The notes: generated by a model from the sequence alone, not told the origin. A stretch of DNA of 56,704 bases from Methylophaga sulfidovorans (GCF_900114205.1 NZ_FOSH01000012.1:1-56704), one strand, 5' to 3'; counted from the first letter of the stretch, positions 40,676 to 50,170 are shown. Numbers and translations are program-made.

Positions 40676-40700
40676 TTTATCTATTAAAATAGTGAAACAA

Positions 40701-40735
40701 AAAAAGCCCGGTAGTGAACACTACCGGGCTTTTTG
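40701..40735 (+). terminator. Rho-independent terminator of clpA
   Basis: A 10-bp stem AGCCCGGTAG/CTACCGGGCT (40705-40714 with 40721-40730) is preceded by an A-run and followed by T-rich sequence. It could also stop transcription arriving from the - strand. Confidence 0.9.
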
Positions 40736-40740
40736 TTTTG

Positions 40741-41019
40741 TGCTGGTCGATCACTCTATGTCAACACTTTTCTACAGAGTTATACACTTGTCATCTTTCT
40801 GTAAAGTACGTATTAAAAAGTTCCCGTAAGCGACTGATTTTTAATGACGAGATTATAAGTTATTGATTTGTATGTATAAAATTATATGGTTATTTTTTAA
40901 CCATTTTGAGAAGAGCCTTTGTAGGAGAGGCACTTAGCGACTAACTCCAAACTTAATCACAGAGTTATCCACAGAAAATGTGAGTAACTTTACAGTTTTA
41001 TGACAGGGTAAAAATGCGC
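40741..41019 (+). other. AT-rich convergent gap with DnaA-box-like sites
   Basis: This gap lies between the ends of two convergent genes (clpA and cobO), so no promoter is expected, yet it is unusually long. It holds one perfect DnaA box TTATCCACA (40965-40973) and one near match TTATACACT (40780-40788). Both follow the same CAGAG prefix and have the same orientation. Between them is an AT-rich stretch (40840-40905) and a small inverted repeat TGGTTA/TAACCA (40887-40903). No coding frame is convincing. Confidence 0.5.
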
Positions 41020-41628
41020 TTATAATTCGATGCCTTTCTGTGCTTTTATACCGGCTCGGAATGCATGTTTAACATCCTCAATACGACTAACTGTATCGGC
41101 GGCTTCTATGACGCTGTCAGGGGCTCCTCGACCGGTGATAATGACATGTTGCATCTCTGGTCGCTGAGCGATGTCATTCAAAACCGTTTCTGCATTGAGA
41201 TATTTCATTTTTAAGACGATGTTCAATTCATCTAATAACACAACATCAATTTCTGGATCGTTAAGCATAGCTTTGCAGATTTCCCAGCCTTTTTCAGCTG
41301 ATGCAATATCCTGTTCAAGGTTTTGTGTTTCCCAGGTAAAGCCATCCCCGACGACATGGTAAGACACTTCTTCAGGAAAACGGCGGAAAAATGATTCTTC
41401 CCCTGTGCTGAACGCACCTTTGATAAATTGAACTACACCGACTTTCATATCATGACCAAGAGCTCGGGCAACCATACCAAATCCTGATGAGCTTTTACCT
41501 TTGCCGTTACCTGTAATGACTAGTAATAAGCCTTTGTCTTTTTCTGCTTTTTGAATTTTTTCATCGACCACACTTTTATGGCGTTGCATACGTTGTTTAT
41601 GACGTTCACTTTTTTCAGTATCAGACAT
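41020..41628 (-). CDS. cobO: Cob(I)yrinic acid a,c-diamide adenosyltransferase
   Basis: CobO (BtuR/CobA type) transfers the adenosyl group of ATP to cobalt. The 202-aa protein has a Lys/Arg-rich N-terminus and the P-loop GNGKGKS (40-46), followed by GFGMVARALGHDMKVGVVQF. The VVLLDELNIVL Walker B and the VIITGRGAP motif also identify the family. It is the last gene of the B12 operon and lies 9 nt after cobS. Confidence 0.97.
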   Translation of the reverse strand: MSDTEKSERHKQRMQRHKSVVDEKIQKAEKDKGLLLVITGNGKGKSSSGFGMVARALGHDMKVGVVQFIKGAFSTGEESFFRRFPEEVSYHVVGDGFTWETQNLEQDIASAEKGWEICKAMLNDPEIDVVLLDELNIVLKMKYLNAETVLNDIAQRPEMQHVIITGRGAPDSVIEAADTVSRIEDVKHAFRAGIKAQKGIEL

Positions 41629-41637
41629 TGGACTTTC

Positions 41638-42360
41638 CTAAAACACAATTAAAAACAATAAAAAGCTGATTTCCAGCAATTCGACCATCGCGCCGGCAGT
41701 ATCACCGGTAAAGCCATCCAGACGATGCTCCATCGCGTAGCGAAGTAATAAGAATACGATCAAACCCAGTAACAGCGGTGTGAAACCAAGGCAGAAGAAA
41801 GCAATGACAGTGGTGATAATTAGCATCCATTTCACTTCGTTCACTGGCAGGTAGTTTTTTAATACCGCCCCAATGCCGTTAGGTCTGACGTAGTCAGTTG
41901 TGAGGAATAATAAAGGCATTGCTGTTCTGGCCAGGATAATGCTCCAGATTAATGCATACGTTTGGCCTGAAGAAATAACGATTTCCAGTAAGGCCAGTTT
42001 GAGTAATAACGACAACCCTAAGACAATCACTGCAATCGGGCCTGCTGCAGGATCTTTCATAATCTCCAAGCTGCGTTGTTTACTACCTATTCCACCAAGC
42101 CATGCATCAGCTGAGTCGGCAAGACCATCAATATGTAGGCCACCAGTTAACAGTACCCAGGCACTAAGTAATAAAGCAGCACTGAGCAAACTATAAGAAA
42201 CAGGTAAAAAGGATATAACGCCGGCTAGAATTAACCCGATAATCAGGCCAACTACCGGATAAAAAATTAAGGAGCGTCCAAGCTGCTGATCACTTGCATT
42301 GGCATAGCTAACAGGAATAATCGTGAGAAATTGAAGCGCTATTTGAAAAGATAACCACAT
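41638..42360 (-). CDS. cobS: Adenosylcobinamide-GDP ribazoletransferase (cobalamin synthase)
   Basis: CobS joins adenosylcobinamide-GDP with alpha-ribazole (phosphate) to make cobalamin, in the inner membrane. The 240-aa protein has 5-6 hydrophobic helices and the conserved GGLHIDGLADSADAW acidic motif, with Asp residues for Mg2+. The later LDGFTGDTAGA motif is also present. It overlaps the cobT stop by one base. Confidence 0.97.
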   Translation of the reverse strand: MWLSFQIALQFLTIIPVSYANASDQQLGRSLIFYPVVGLIIGLILAGVISFLPVSYSLLSAALLLSAWVLLTGGLHIDGLADSADAWLGGIGSKQRSLEIMKDPAAGPIAVIVLGLSLLLKLALLEIVISSGQTYALIWSIILARTAMPLLFLTTDYVRPNGIGAVLKNYLPVNEVKWMLIITTVIAFFCLGFTPLLLGLIVFLLLRYAMEHRLDGFTGDTAGAMVELLEISFLLFLIVF

Positions 42361-43421
42361 TATTTATCTCCTTTACTAATATTGGCTTGTTCAAAAGTGG
42401 CCATACCATTATGTAAAAGGCAGGCTTGACGAAGTAGAGGAACAGCTACCGCAGCACCACTGCCTTCTCCCAGACGCATATCCAGCTTAAGTAATGGTTT
42501 AGCGTCTAATGCATCTAAAACGACTTTGTGACCTGGCTCAGCACTTTGATGACTGTAAATAAACCAGTTTTTGCAGCCTGGCTGTATTTTCTCAGCCGTT
42601 AATGCTGCCGTAGTACTGATAAAGCCATCTATAAGCACTGGAACACCTTGTTTGGCACAGCTTAAATAGGCACCGACCATCGCAGCGATTTCAAAACCAC
42701 CCAAGGATTGCAGCAGGGTTAAAATATCTCCTTCCAGCTTGTCTGCGTGTAGCTTAAGTGCACGCTGGATAACCGTCAGTTTATGCTGAATACTTTGTAG
42801 ATCTAGTCCTGTGCCGGGACCCACGAGGTCAGCAGGATCACATTTCAAAATGGCTGAGGCCAAAGCCGTGGCAGTAGAGGTATTACCAATACCCATTTCA
42901 CCGGCAATATAGAGTTGGGTATTTTCTATATCACTTAATACATTATCACGACCAATTAATATGGCTTGCTGGCATTGATGCTCAGTCATGGCCGGGCCAT
43001 CGCAAAAATTAGCGGTACCAGCGTCGATGCGTTTATCTAATACACCAGGAATATCTTCTAGCGTGTCTACTGTACCGACATTGATTACATCGAGTTTTGC
43101 AGTTAACTCCTGAGCTAATACATTGATAGCAGCACCGCCACTGGCAAAATTTCTTATCATGGCCGCGGTGACTGACTGAGGAAATGCTGAAACACCTTCA
43201 GCCATGACCCCATGGTCTGCTGCATAAACAGTGATATGTACATGCGTCAGGTCAGGTATTTCACTGGCCTGTAAACTGGCAATTTTGACTGCTAAGTTTT
43301 CCAGCTGTCCGAGAGAGCCGGGCGGTTTAGTCAACTGCTGCTGACGTGCCAAGGCTTTTTGTTCATGCGTCTTATCTACTAATTTAACAGGTTTTTTGAG
43401 CCATTCAGCAAAGCTGTTCAT
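42360..43421 (-). CDS. cobT: Nicotinate-nucleotide--dimethylbenzimidazole phosphoribosyltransferase
   Basis: CobT activates the lower-ligand base DMB to alpha-ribazole 5'-phosphate. The 353-aa length is typical (Salmonella 356). The TKPPGSLGQLE motif, GEMGIGNTSTA, and the C-terminal RLGEGSGAAVAVPLL with the catalytic Glu are present. It overlaps cobU by 17 bp. The presence of bluB in the same operon indicates that DMB is the intended base. Confidence 0.97.
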   Translation of the reverse strand: MNSFAEWLKKPVKLVDKTHEQKALARQQQLTKPPGSLGQLENLAVKIASLQASEIPDLTHVHITVYAADHGVMAEGVSAFPQSVTAAMIRNFASGGAAINVLAQELTAKLDVINVGTVDTLEDIPGVLDKRIDAGTANFCDGPAMTEHQCQQAILIGRDNVLSDIENTQLYIAGEMGIGNTSTATALASAILKCDPADLVGPGTGLDLQSIQHKLTVIQRALKLHADKLEGDILTLLQSLGGFEIAAMVGAYLSCAKQGVPVLIDGFISTTAALTAEKIQPGCKNWFIYSHQSAEPGHKVVLDALDAKPLLKLDMRLGEGSGAAVAVPLLRQACLLHNGMATFEQANISKGDK

Positions 43422-43935
43422 GCAGTTGTCCTTTTAATATATGAGGTAGACCCGCCACAGTTAAGATGACGTTATCGCTGATTTTGGCGATACGTTGATG
43501 TAATACACCAGCCTCATCGCAATAACGACGTGTTAGGTCACCCAAAGGCATCACGCCCATATTGGTTTCATTGCTGACCATAATGATATGTTTATCAATG
43601 AATTGCAGAATATCTAAAAAAGCGGATATTTGTTCTGTCAGCAGATCGCCTTCAGCTAATAATAGGTTGGTCAGCCACAAAGTTAAACAATCTACCAGCA
43701 CGACATCTGTTGTTGCTTGTTTTATTGCATCTCCGATATAAAGCGGCTCTTCAATGGTTGGCCAGTTGTCTGGTCGTTGCTGCTGATGTTGTTTAATCCG
43801 TTCTGCCATTTCATCATCATGCGCCTGAGCTGTAGCAATATAGGTGACGGATTCACTTGTGGCTGATGCCCATTGTTCAGCTAAGCGGCTTTTACCTGAT
43901 TTGGTGCCACCAAGGATTAACGTTGTCGCCATCAT
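43405..43935 (-). CDS. cobU: Adenosylcobinamide kinase / adenosylcobinamide-phosphate guanylyltransferase
   Basis: CobU phosphorylates adenosylcobinamide and then attaches GMP to form AdoCbi-GDP. The 176-aa protein (Salmonella 180) has the P-loop GGTKSGKS near the N-terminus, the guanylylated-His region HQQQRPDNW, and [12 protein letters not shown]. The start is ATG-ATG overlapping the cobQ stop by 4 bp. Confidence 0.97.
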   Translation of the reverse strand: MMATTLILGGTKSGKSRLAEQWASATSESVTYIATAQAHDDEMAERIKQHQQQRPDNWPTIEEPLYIGDAIKQATTDVVLVDCLTLWLTNLLLAEGDLLTEQISAFLDILQFIDKHIIMVSNETNMGVMPLGDLTRRYCDEAGVLHQRIAKISDNVILTVAGLPHILKGQLHEQLC

Positions 43936-45395
43936 GCGTCCTCAAGTATATGCAGCAATTTTTCTGTATCAACATGTGTAGCAATCATTTCTGCGAGTTT
44001 ATTAATGTCATTTTCACGAAGTTGCCAGTAATCAACAGACTCAACATCCTTAATACCTGCCCAAGTCAGTAACGCTTGTGCAGCCTCGTCTTGTTCAAAT
44101 AAACCATGCAGATAGGTGCCGATAATCTGTCTATCATCACTGATGGCACCATCTGGGCCATGCGACAGGCTCATAAGAGGCGATTCCAGCGTTTTTCCTG
44201 TGCTGATACCAGCATGTATCTCATAGCCTGAAATAGTGACAGGCGCATTATTGATAAGTAATTGCCCCTGATTTTGCCGTAATGTTTTATCGCCAGCCAG
44301 CGTTGTTTCCATATCCAGCAGTCCAAGGCCGTTACTGCTGCCAGGTTGACTTTCAATACCCTCAGGATCATGAATAAAATTGCCGAGCATTTGAAAACCA
44401 CCACAGATACCTAATACTTTGCCACCATAACGACAGTGTTTATCTATAGCTTCGGCCCAGCCCTGATCAAGCAGCCAGTCAAGATCAGCTCTAACATGTT
44501 TACTGCCGGGCAAAATAATCAGATCGGCTGCTGGGATGGTTTCATCAGGGCCGATAAACTGTAAATTGACTTGCGGATGCAATCTTAATGGGTCGAAATC
44601 AGTATGGTTACTGATGCGGGGTAACACCGGCACGATAATATTAAGCTGTTTATCCGAGCCCGTTATTTGTTGGGTATTCACCGCATCTTCTGCTTCTAAA
44701 TGTAAGCCATGTAAATAAGGCAACACACCTAAAACTGGTTTGCCCGTTTTTTCTTCCAGCCAGTCCAGTCCAGACTGTAATAAACTGATATCACCGCGGA
44801 AACGGTTAATAATAAAACCTTTAATGCGTGCCTGTTCTGATTCAGATAAACACGATAATGTACCGACCAAGTGGGCAAACACACCACCGCGATCAATATC
44901 AGCAATCAAAATAACCGGGCAATCAACCGCTTCAGCAAAACCCATATTAGCGATGTCCCGATCACGTAAATTTATCTCTGCCGGTGAACCTGCACCTTCC
45001 ACAACCACCAGATCATAATTAGATTCAAGCCGGTGATGTGAATCCAAAACTGCTTGCATCGCTATTGGCTTATAGTCATGGTAAAAGCGGGCTTCCATAT
45101 TGGCGATAGCTTTACCGTGGATAATGACCTGAGCGCCGGAATCACTATTAGGTTTAAGTAACACCGGATTCATATCGATATGAGGAGCCAGATGACAAGC
45201 TTGTGCTTGCACTGCCTGAGCCCGGCCAATCTCACCACCTTCTGCTGTTACCGCACTATTGAGTGCCATATTTTGTGGTTTAAAGGGAGCAACACGATAA
45301 TTCTGCTGCACAAACCAACGACATAAGGCGGTGACCAACGTGCTTTTGCCTGCATCAGATGTGGTGCCCTGAATCATTAATGTTTTCTGTTTCAT
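43932..45395 (-). CDS. cobQ: Cobyric acid synthase
   Basis: CobQ (CbiP) amidates four side chains of adenosylcobyrinic acid a,c-diamide with glutamine. The ATG at 45395 gives 487 aa, the normal size; a longer frame to 45440 overlaps cobD and is not needed. The N-terminal P-loop is [12 protein letters not shown]. The C-terminal class I glutamine amidotransferase domain has the [10 protein letters not shown] nucleophile Cys and a later GTYLHGLFE His. It overlaps cobD by 4 bp and cobU by 4 bp. Confidence 0.97.
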   Translation of the reverse strand: MKQKTLMIQGTTSDAGKSTLVTALCRWFVQQNYRVAPFKPQNMALNSAVTAEGGEIGRAQAVQAQACHLAPHIDMNPVLLKPNSDSGAQVIIHGKAIANMEARFYHDYKPIAMQAVLDSHHRLESNYDLVVVEGAGSPAEINLRDRDIANMGFAEAVDCPVILIADIDRGGVFAHLVGTLSCLSESEQARIKGFIINRFRGDISLLQSGLDWLEEKTGKPVLGVLPYLHGLHLEAEDAVNTQQITGSDKQLNIIVPVLPRISNHTDFDPLRLHPQVNLQFIGPDETIPAADLIILPGSKHVRADLDWLLDQGWAEAIDKHCRYGGKVLGICGGFQMLGNFIHDPEGIESQPGSSNGLGLLDMETTLAGDKTLRQNQGQLLINNAPVTISGYEIHAGISTGKTLESPLMSLSHGPDGAISDDRQIIGTYLHGLFEQDEAAQALLTWAGIKDVESVDYWQLRENDINKLAEMIATHVDTEKLLHILEDA

Positions 45396-46381
45396 AACAC
45401 TTCTCTCAGGGATTGCAGGGCTTTTTCCAGTCGCTGCCATTGCTGCTCATTGGCCGGTAAACCAAAACGCAAACTGGCAGGGGAGCTAAATAAGCGGGTT
45501 AATACCGCTTGTTTTGCCAGATGTTGATGGATCACGCTGGCGGCAGGATGTGTGACCCACTGAAATAAGTCAGTACCGCCAGTAGGACTAAGATTATAAA
45601 TACTGAGCAACTGAGCCAAACGTTGAGACTGGTTTTGTAGTTGTTCAATAGTACACTGTTGCCACTGACGATCCTTTAATGCCTGTGTGCAGATATATCG
45701 AGAAGCCGTAGCAATTGGCCAGGGGCCAAGATGTTCTTCTACCTTGTCGAGAATTGTTTTCTCCGCGATCAAAAAGCCAACACGACAACCTGCCAGACCA
45801 AAGAATTTGCCTATGGACCTTAGGATAAGTAGTCCAGGCATGACTGGCAGACTAGAAAGACTTTTCTCAGGTGTTGTGTCAATAAAAGCTTCATCGATGA
45901 CCAGCCAGCCATCACCTTGTTGTAATTGCTGATGCCATTTTAATAGTTGTTCTTTGCTATATTGCCTGCCACTTGGATTGGTTGGATTGATGATAATTAA
46001 TACATCCGTATCCTGAAGCACAGCATCAATATCTTCATGAGCAATTGCTTGAACATCATGACCGGCTTTTTGCCAACTATAAGCATGCTCTGCATAACAA
46101 GGTGCTATCACTTTTACTCTGCATGGCCCACGTAATTGCGGTAAATATTGGATAGCAGCCTGACTGCCGGGAAGTGCGATTAAAGATGGATTACCGTAAT
46201 AGACTGCCGCTGAGTTGAGTAAATCATCATCCTGCTCTGGTAAACGGGTCCAGACAGATTCGGGTAATGCCGGAATGGGCCAGCCATTAGGATTGATCCC
46301 AGTTGATAAATCCAGCCAATGCTGGTGGGCGATACCATATTTTTTAATGTAGTGATTGAGTTTGCCACCATGTTCAAGCAT
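45392..46381 (-). CDS. cobD: L-threonine-O-3-phosphate decarboxylase
   Basis: This PLP enzyme makes (R)-1-aminopropan-2-ol phosphate, the linker between the corrin ring and the nucleotide loop. The symbol follows Salmonella usage; it is CobC in Pseudomonas denitrificans. The 329-aa aminotransferase-fold protein has the [11 protein letters not shown] start, the [10 protein letters not shown] substrate loop, VIDEAFID, and the PLP lysine K192 in [10 protein letters not shown]. It overlaps cbiB by 8 bp and cobQ by 4 bp. Confidence 0.94.
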   Translation of the reverse strand: MLEHGGKLNHYIKKYGIAHQHWLDLSTGINPNGWPIPALPESVWTRLPEQDDDLLNSAAVYYGNPSLIALPGSQAAIQYLPQLRGPCRVKVIAPCYAEHAYSWQKAGHDVQAIAHEDIDAVLQDTDVLIIINPTNPSGRQYSKEQLLKWHQQLQQGDGWLVIDEAFIDTTPEKSLSSLPVMPGLLILRSIGKFFGLAGCRVGFLIAEKTILDKVEEHLGPWPIATASRYICTQALKDRQWQQCTIEQLQNQSQRLAQLLSIYNLSPTGGTDLFQWVTHPAASVIHQHLAKQAVLTRLFSSPASLRFGLPANEQQWQRLEKALQSLREVL

Positions 46382-47282
46382 AGCTGATACCTGTAATTAC
46401 GGTGATGGCAGCTATCCACAGCAGCAAGCTATCAGTGACTAGATGTAAGGCGCGAGGAATATCATCTGCATTGGCTTCGCGATTTAAGCCAAGCGTTGGA
46501 CGATCGTGCCAAACACCGTGATAACGTGCCAGACCACCCAGCTCTATTTCCAGCGCCCCAGCGCCAGCGGCCATAACTGGGCCAGCATTTGGACTATCCC
46601 ATTGTTTAGCTTGCTCTCTCCAGCAATGCAGTCCAGAGCGGATATTGCCTACCAGAGCATAACTGAGCGCCGTTAATCGTGCTGGAATATAGTTCATCAG
46701 ATCGTCAATACGTGCGGCAGCACGACCAAAATAGAGGTAACGTTCGGTTTTATAACCCCACATTGCATCCAATGTATTACTCAGTCGGTAAATAACGACA
46801 CCGGGTAAGCCAGCTACAATAAACCAGAATAAGGCTGAAAAAATCGCATCGCCGCCATTTTCTAATATCGACTCAATACTGGCTTTAGGAATATGTAAGG
46901 TCTCTCTATCACGGCTAACGATATAGCTGGTCAAGGTTTTTGCCTGCTCAATATCACCTTGTTTTAACGCGCTGATAATCGGTGTCACATGATCGTATAA
47001 GCTACGATGCCCGATACATAGGTAGAGTATGATAACGCTGAATATCAGGTTAAGTGATGGAATTTCACTGATACAAGAAGCGATAAAAGCAAAAGGGGCG
47101 ACCAGCACTAACCAGCCAAGCAGGCCTTTAATAAACTGCTTTTTGATGCCGTCATTAGCGTTGTACAGTCTGTTTTCAATATTTTTGGTGAGTTGACCAA
47201 AACCAACAAGCGGGTGACGGCGGGTTGGTTCACCGAGTAACCAATCAAGCAGTAGGGCAAGAATAATAAACAGTAAGGTCAT
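46374..47282 (-). CDS. cbiB: Adenosylcobinamide-phosphate synthase CbiB
   Basis: CbiB attaches aminopropanol (phosphate) to adenosylcobyric acid in the membrane. It is named CobD in Pseudomonas. The 302-aa protein has several hydrophobic helices, the N-terminal LLLDWLLGEPTRRHPLVGFG motif, the YIVSRDRETL segment, and ESILENGGDAI. The C-terminal AGAGALEIELGG motif follows. It overlaps bluB by 4 bp. Confidence 0.97.
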   Translation of the reverse strand: MTLLFIILALLLDWLLGEPTRRHPLVGFGQLTKNIENRLYNANDGIKKQFIKGLLGWLVLVAPFAFIASCISEIPSLNLIFSVIILYLCIGHRSLYDHVTPIISALKQGDIEQAKTLTSYIVSRDRETLHIPKASIESILENGGDAIFSALFWFIVAGLPGVVIYRLSNTLDAMWGYKTERYLYFGRAAARIDDLMNYIPARLTALSYALVGNIRSGLHCWREQAKQWDSPNAGPVMAAGAGALEIELGGLARYHGVWHDRPTLGLNREANADDIPRALHLVTDSLLLWIAAITVITGISYA

Positions 47283-47941
47283 AAACTGGCCGGTTTATCC
47301 CACTGGTTTTCATATAAAACAGAGTCAAGTTCAATACCCTGACGCCAGTTTTCCATTTGCAACATCGGCTCTGGATAAAATTCCTTAACATGACCCAGGC
47401 ACAGGATGGCGACAGGGGAGGCGCCTGAAGGTAGTTTGAGTAAGTCTGCCAAGGCTTCTGGTTCAAAAATAGATACCCAGCCCATACCCAGACCTTCGAC
47501 TCTGGCGGCCAGCCACATGTTTTGAATGGCACAGGAAACGGAGGCCAAATCCATATTCGGCATGGTTCTTCTGCCAAAGATATGTTCTTCACGCTTATCA
47601 CATAGGGCGACAACCAGGATTTCGGCACAATTATCCATACCCTCGACTTTTAAACGCATAAACTCATCTTCACGTTCGTTCATGGCTCTAGCCGTCTCAA
47701 TGCGTTCCTGTTCTACCAGTGCTTTTATTTTTTCACGAATAATGGAATCGGTAATGCGAATAATTCGCCAGGGTTGCATCAGGCCTACACTGGGGGCTTG
47801 ATGTGCGGCCATTAATAAACGTTTGAGCTGTTCCGGTGCAACAGGATCTGGTCGAAAGTGACGCATATCACGACGTTCGGCTATTGCCCGGTAAACCGCT
47901 TGTTGTTCTGTCTGTGAAAACTGATGAGGGGAATCACTCAT
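47279..47941 (-). CDS. bluB: 5,6-dimethylbenzimidazole synthase BluB
   Basis: BluB breaks down reduced FMN with O2 to yield DMB, the lower ligand of cobalamin. The 220-aa nitroreductase-fold protein has AIAERRDMRHFRPDPV, the APSVGLMQPWRII flavin region and the LGMGWVSIFEP segment that separate BluB from ordinary nitroreductases. The ATG at 47941, overlapping the cobB stop as ATGA, is preferred over the GTG at 47953. Its use of oxygen implies aerobic growth when B12 is made. Confidence 0.94.
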   Translation of the reverse strand: MSDSPHQFSQTEQQAVYRAIAERRDMRHFRPDPVAPEQLKRLLMAAHQAPSVGLMQPWRIIRITDSIIREKIKALVEQERIETARAMNEREDEFMRLKVEGMDNCAEILVVALCDKREEHIFGRRTMPNMDLASVSCAIQNMWLAARVEGLGMGWVSIFEPEALADLLKLPSGASPVAILCLGHVKEFYPEPMLQMENWRQGIELDSVLYENQWDKPASL

Positions 47942-49227
47942 GGTGCCAACCACGCTGCAATAAGATGAGGATTAGAGTAAAAGTAAAAATGGATATAGCT
48001 GGCGGTCAGACGCTGTTGTTGATAGACCGCTTCACTGACTGACTTGCCATTAGGACACTGTCCGCTTATTTCTGATACTAGTTCTGTGCTGAGTAAAGAA
48101 TGATGATAGGTATGACCTCTAATTACTTGATTCTCAACGGTCACTTCCTGTAAACCAAGCGCGGTTAATCTGGCTTGAAGCTTAGCTCTGGCTGGCAAAA
48201 TACCACACATCGTTGCAGTGATATCTGTTTTATCCGTCAGTGTTTCGCAGAGGTACAACATCCCGCCACATTCAGCGAGAATAGGTTTATTTGCATGATA
48301 ATGCTGCTGGATAGCTTGTTGCATCTGCGTATTGACGCTTAATTTCGCCAAATGTAATTCAGGATAGCCGCCGGGTAAATACAGACTGTCGATGTCAGGT
48401 AGCTCGTTATCATTCAGAGGAGAGAAAAAAACAAGCTCAGCACCTAATGCCTTCAGACAATCCAGATTTGCCTGATAGAGAAAAGAAAAAGCAGCATCTT
48501 TGGCTATGCCAATTCTCACACCTTCAAGTAATGATGGCAGAGGCGAAGTATCACTAAGTGGAAAATCGATGTTCGGCAAAGATACTGAATCATCAAAATC
48601 AAATGCCTCAAGCGTATGGCCCAGACGTTGTTCTAAATCTGTAATTTCACTGGCTTGTTGTAAACCTAAATATCGACTGGGTAGGGCATGTTCCGTTTGT
48701 CGGAATAGAGTAGCAAGACAAGGAAGTGATGGAGGCAAGGCATTTTTGAGCATATTGGCATGACGTTCACTGCCGACTTTATTGGCGATAACCGCCGCCA
48801 CTTTTGTATCTTGCCGATACTGATCCAAACCTACTGCAATAGCAGCAAAGGTTTGTGCCATGGCACTGGCATCGATAACGGCGAGAATGGGTATACCAAA
48901 AGCTGCTGCCAGATCAGCCGTGGACGGTTCGCCATCAAACAGTCCCATCACACCTTCAATCAGGATAATGTCAGCCTGCTCAGCGGCTTCAGCTAGCAGT
49001 TGCTGACTATGTTGTTTGCCAACCATCCAAAGATCAAGCTGATAAACAGGGTGACCTGACGCCTGCTCTAAAACCATTGGGTCCAGAAAATCTGGACCCA
49101 CTTTGAATACGCGAACATGTTTATTTTGCTGCCGGTAATGCCTTGCTAATACAGCTGTGACCGTAGTTTTACCTTGGCCAGATGCAGGTGCAGCAATAAC
49201 AACAGCAGCGCAAGACTGCGACTGCAT
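47938..49227 (-). CDS. cobB: Cobyrinic (or hydrogenobyrinic) acid a,c-diamide synthase
   Basis: This glutamine amidotransferase amidates the a and c side chains of the corrin ring. The 429-aa protein has the N-terminal P-loop APASGQGKTTV and a C-terminal GATase domain with YLPGGYPELH and ILAECGGMLYLCE carrying the nucleophile Cys. Sequence inspection cannot decide between the CobB (aerobic, hydrogenobyrinate) and CbiA (cobyrinate) roles. It is the second gene of the riboswitch-led operon, 5 nt after the BtuM-like gene. Confidence 0.95.
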   Translation of the reverse strand: MQSQSCAAVVIAAPASGQGKTTVTAVLARHYRQQNKHVRVFKVGPDFLDPMVLEQASGHPVYQLDLWMVGKQHSQQLLAEAAEQADIILIEGVMGLFDGEPSTADLAAAFGIPILAVIDASAMAQTFAAIAVGLDQYRQDTKVAAVIANKVGSERHANMLKNALPPSLPCLATLFRQTEHALPSRYLGLQQASEITDLEQRLGHTLEAFDFDDSVSLPNIDFPLSDTSPLPSLLEGVRIGIAKDAAFSFLYQANLDCLKALGAELVFFSPLNDNELPDIDSLYLPGGYPELHLAKLSVNTQMQQAIQQHYHANKPILAECGGMLYLCETLTDKTDITATMCGILPARAKLQARLTALGLQEVTVENQVIRGHTYHHSLLSTELVSEISGQCPNGKSVSEAVYQQQRLTASYIHFYFYSNPHLIAAWLAP

Positions 49228-49232
49228 ATCTA

Positions 49233-49814
49233 TTAGTGCTGCTGATCAGCTCGTCGTGCCGTTGCTGTGAAATGCATAGACACATGGCAAATCATCGCAA
49301 TTACCAAATAGAAACTCATTACCGCCAGATTTTTAGGGAAGTACTGAATAAAACGTTGTGTATATTCAGTGAATGTTGGATCCGGGTAACGACCAGAGAA
49401 GAAGTAAAAACCACCACCACTGAATAATGTTGCTGCAGTGGCTGCTACCAAGACACTACCAATAAGTGGTAATAAGGTGGCAACATTAAATTGGTATTTC
49501 GATGCATACCAGCGGCCAGCCATCCATAAGCTGCCATAAGCAGGAATCAGAAAACCGTAAGCAGGGGATACGCAGAAACTATTGCTCAATTCACCGCCAC
49601 CCAACAACACACTGGCAATATCGAGACCAGCAGCCATCACTAAAAATACGGGAAACCAAGCTGCTGAACTGAGGTAAATACCAGCTAAGAAAAAGATAGC
49701 CCATGATGCACTGGGTAATGCCTCGACAGAAGCAAAATGATGACCTCGGGTCATAAACATTAAGACAGCTAAAAGGCCAGCAATAATAAGTTGCTGAGAA
49801 CGAGATAAGGACAT
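49233..49814 (-). CDS. Candidate BtuM-type cobalamin transporter (solitary ECF S-component-like)
   Basis: The 193-aa membrane protein has about six hydrophobic segments and is the first gene after the cobalamin riboswitch. A single cysteine, C81, sits in SFCVSPAYGFLIPAYGS between membrane segments; another Cys lies near the C-terminus (176). BtuM of Thiobacillus denitrificans, a solitary S-component that binds and decyanates cobalamin, has its cobalt ligand at Cys80. The size, topology, Cys position and nearby HH (25-26), D65, Y86 and R154 fit that family as I recall it. A cobalt transporter is the main alternative. The ATG at 49814, behind GGAG, is preferred to an upstream in-frame start. 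Confidence 0.7.
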   Translation of the reverse strand: MSLSRSQQLIIAGLLAVLMFMTRGHHFASVEALPSASWAIFFLAGIYLSSAAWFPVFLVMAAGLDIASVLLGGGELSNSFCVSPAYGFLIPAYGSLWMAGRWYASKYQFNVATLLPLIGSVLVAATAATLFSGGGFYFFSGRYPDPTFTEYTQRFIQYFPKNLAVMSFYLVIAMICHVSMHFTATARRADQQH

Positions 49815-49880
49815 GATGTGATTCTCCAGTGTGCCCACCCGCACACAATAGGTTTTGAATTTGCCAAGAGGCACGATTTA

Positions 49881-50053
49881 TTTTCAGGCCGGTCTCCGGA
49901 CTTGTGAGTTTTGCCTGATAAACACCTTCCCATACAGCTCTGTACAGTGGCATAACGTTTATCTCATCTCACTTACCGTTGCGGGGGCAGTGTCGGCATT
50001 ATCATCTCGATGCACCGACTTCCCGTTTACTCGCGTTAGCAACACCTGAAAGT
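49881..50053 (-). promoter_or_regulatory. Cobalamin riboswitch upstream of the BtuM-like gene and cob operon
   Basis: Reading the - strand, the element has the conserved AAACGGGAAG, the core CTGCCCCCGCAACGGTAAG, ATGGGAAGG, and the B12-box GTCCGGAGACCGGCCTG. P1 closes TTTCAGG near 50051-50045 with CCTGAAA at 49888-49882. Between the aptamer and the BtuM start lies a hairpin GTGTGC/GCACAC (49829-49846), five nt before the GGAG, and no T-run. Control is therefore probably translational, with repression when B12 is present. Confidence 0.95.
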
Positions 50054-50059
50054 CGGGAT

Positions 50060-50089
50060 AGAATAAGGATTAATGCGAGATATTGTCAA
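50060..50089 (-). promoter_or_regulatory. Promoter of the cob operon riboswitch transcript
   Basis: On the - strand, a perfect TTGACA (50089-50084) is followed after 18 bp by TATTCT (50065-50060). The predicted start near 50053 coincides with the 5' edge of the riboswitch. Confidence 0.65.
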
Positions 50090-50141
50090 TTTGACGTGTA
50101 GGCAAAAAGCCGTACTGTCGATATAGTTGAAGAGCGCAAGT

Positions 50142-50170
50142 TTGACGGATGAAAGTGAAGCCATTACTAT
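50142..50170 (+). promoter_or_regulatory. Promoter of the btuB riboswitch transcript
   Basis: TTGACG (50142-50147) and TACTAT (50165-50170) are separated by 17 bp. The predicted start near 50177 lies two bases before the P1 strand of the riboswitch. Confidence 0.65.

Noticed and set aside
40741-41019. Chromosomal replication origin
   Set aside because: Only two DnaA-box-like sites, no dnaA, dnaN, mnmG or parA nearby, and no repeated 13-mers.
41840-41860. Search for frameshifts or pseudogenes in the cob operon
   Set aside because: All ten frames are full length with intact key motifs; none is broken.
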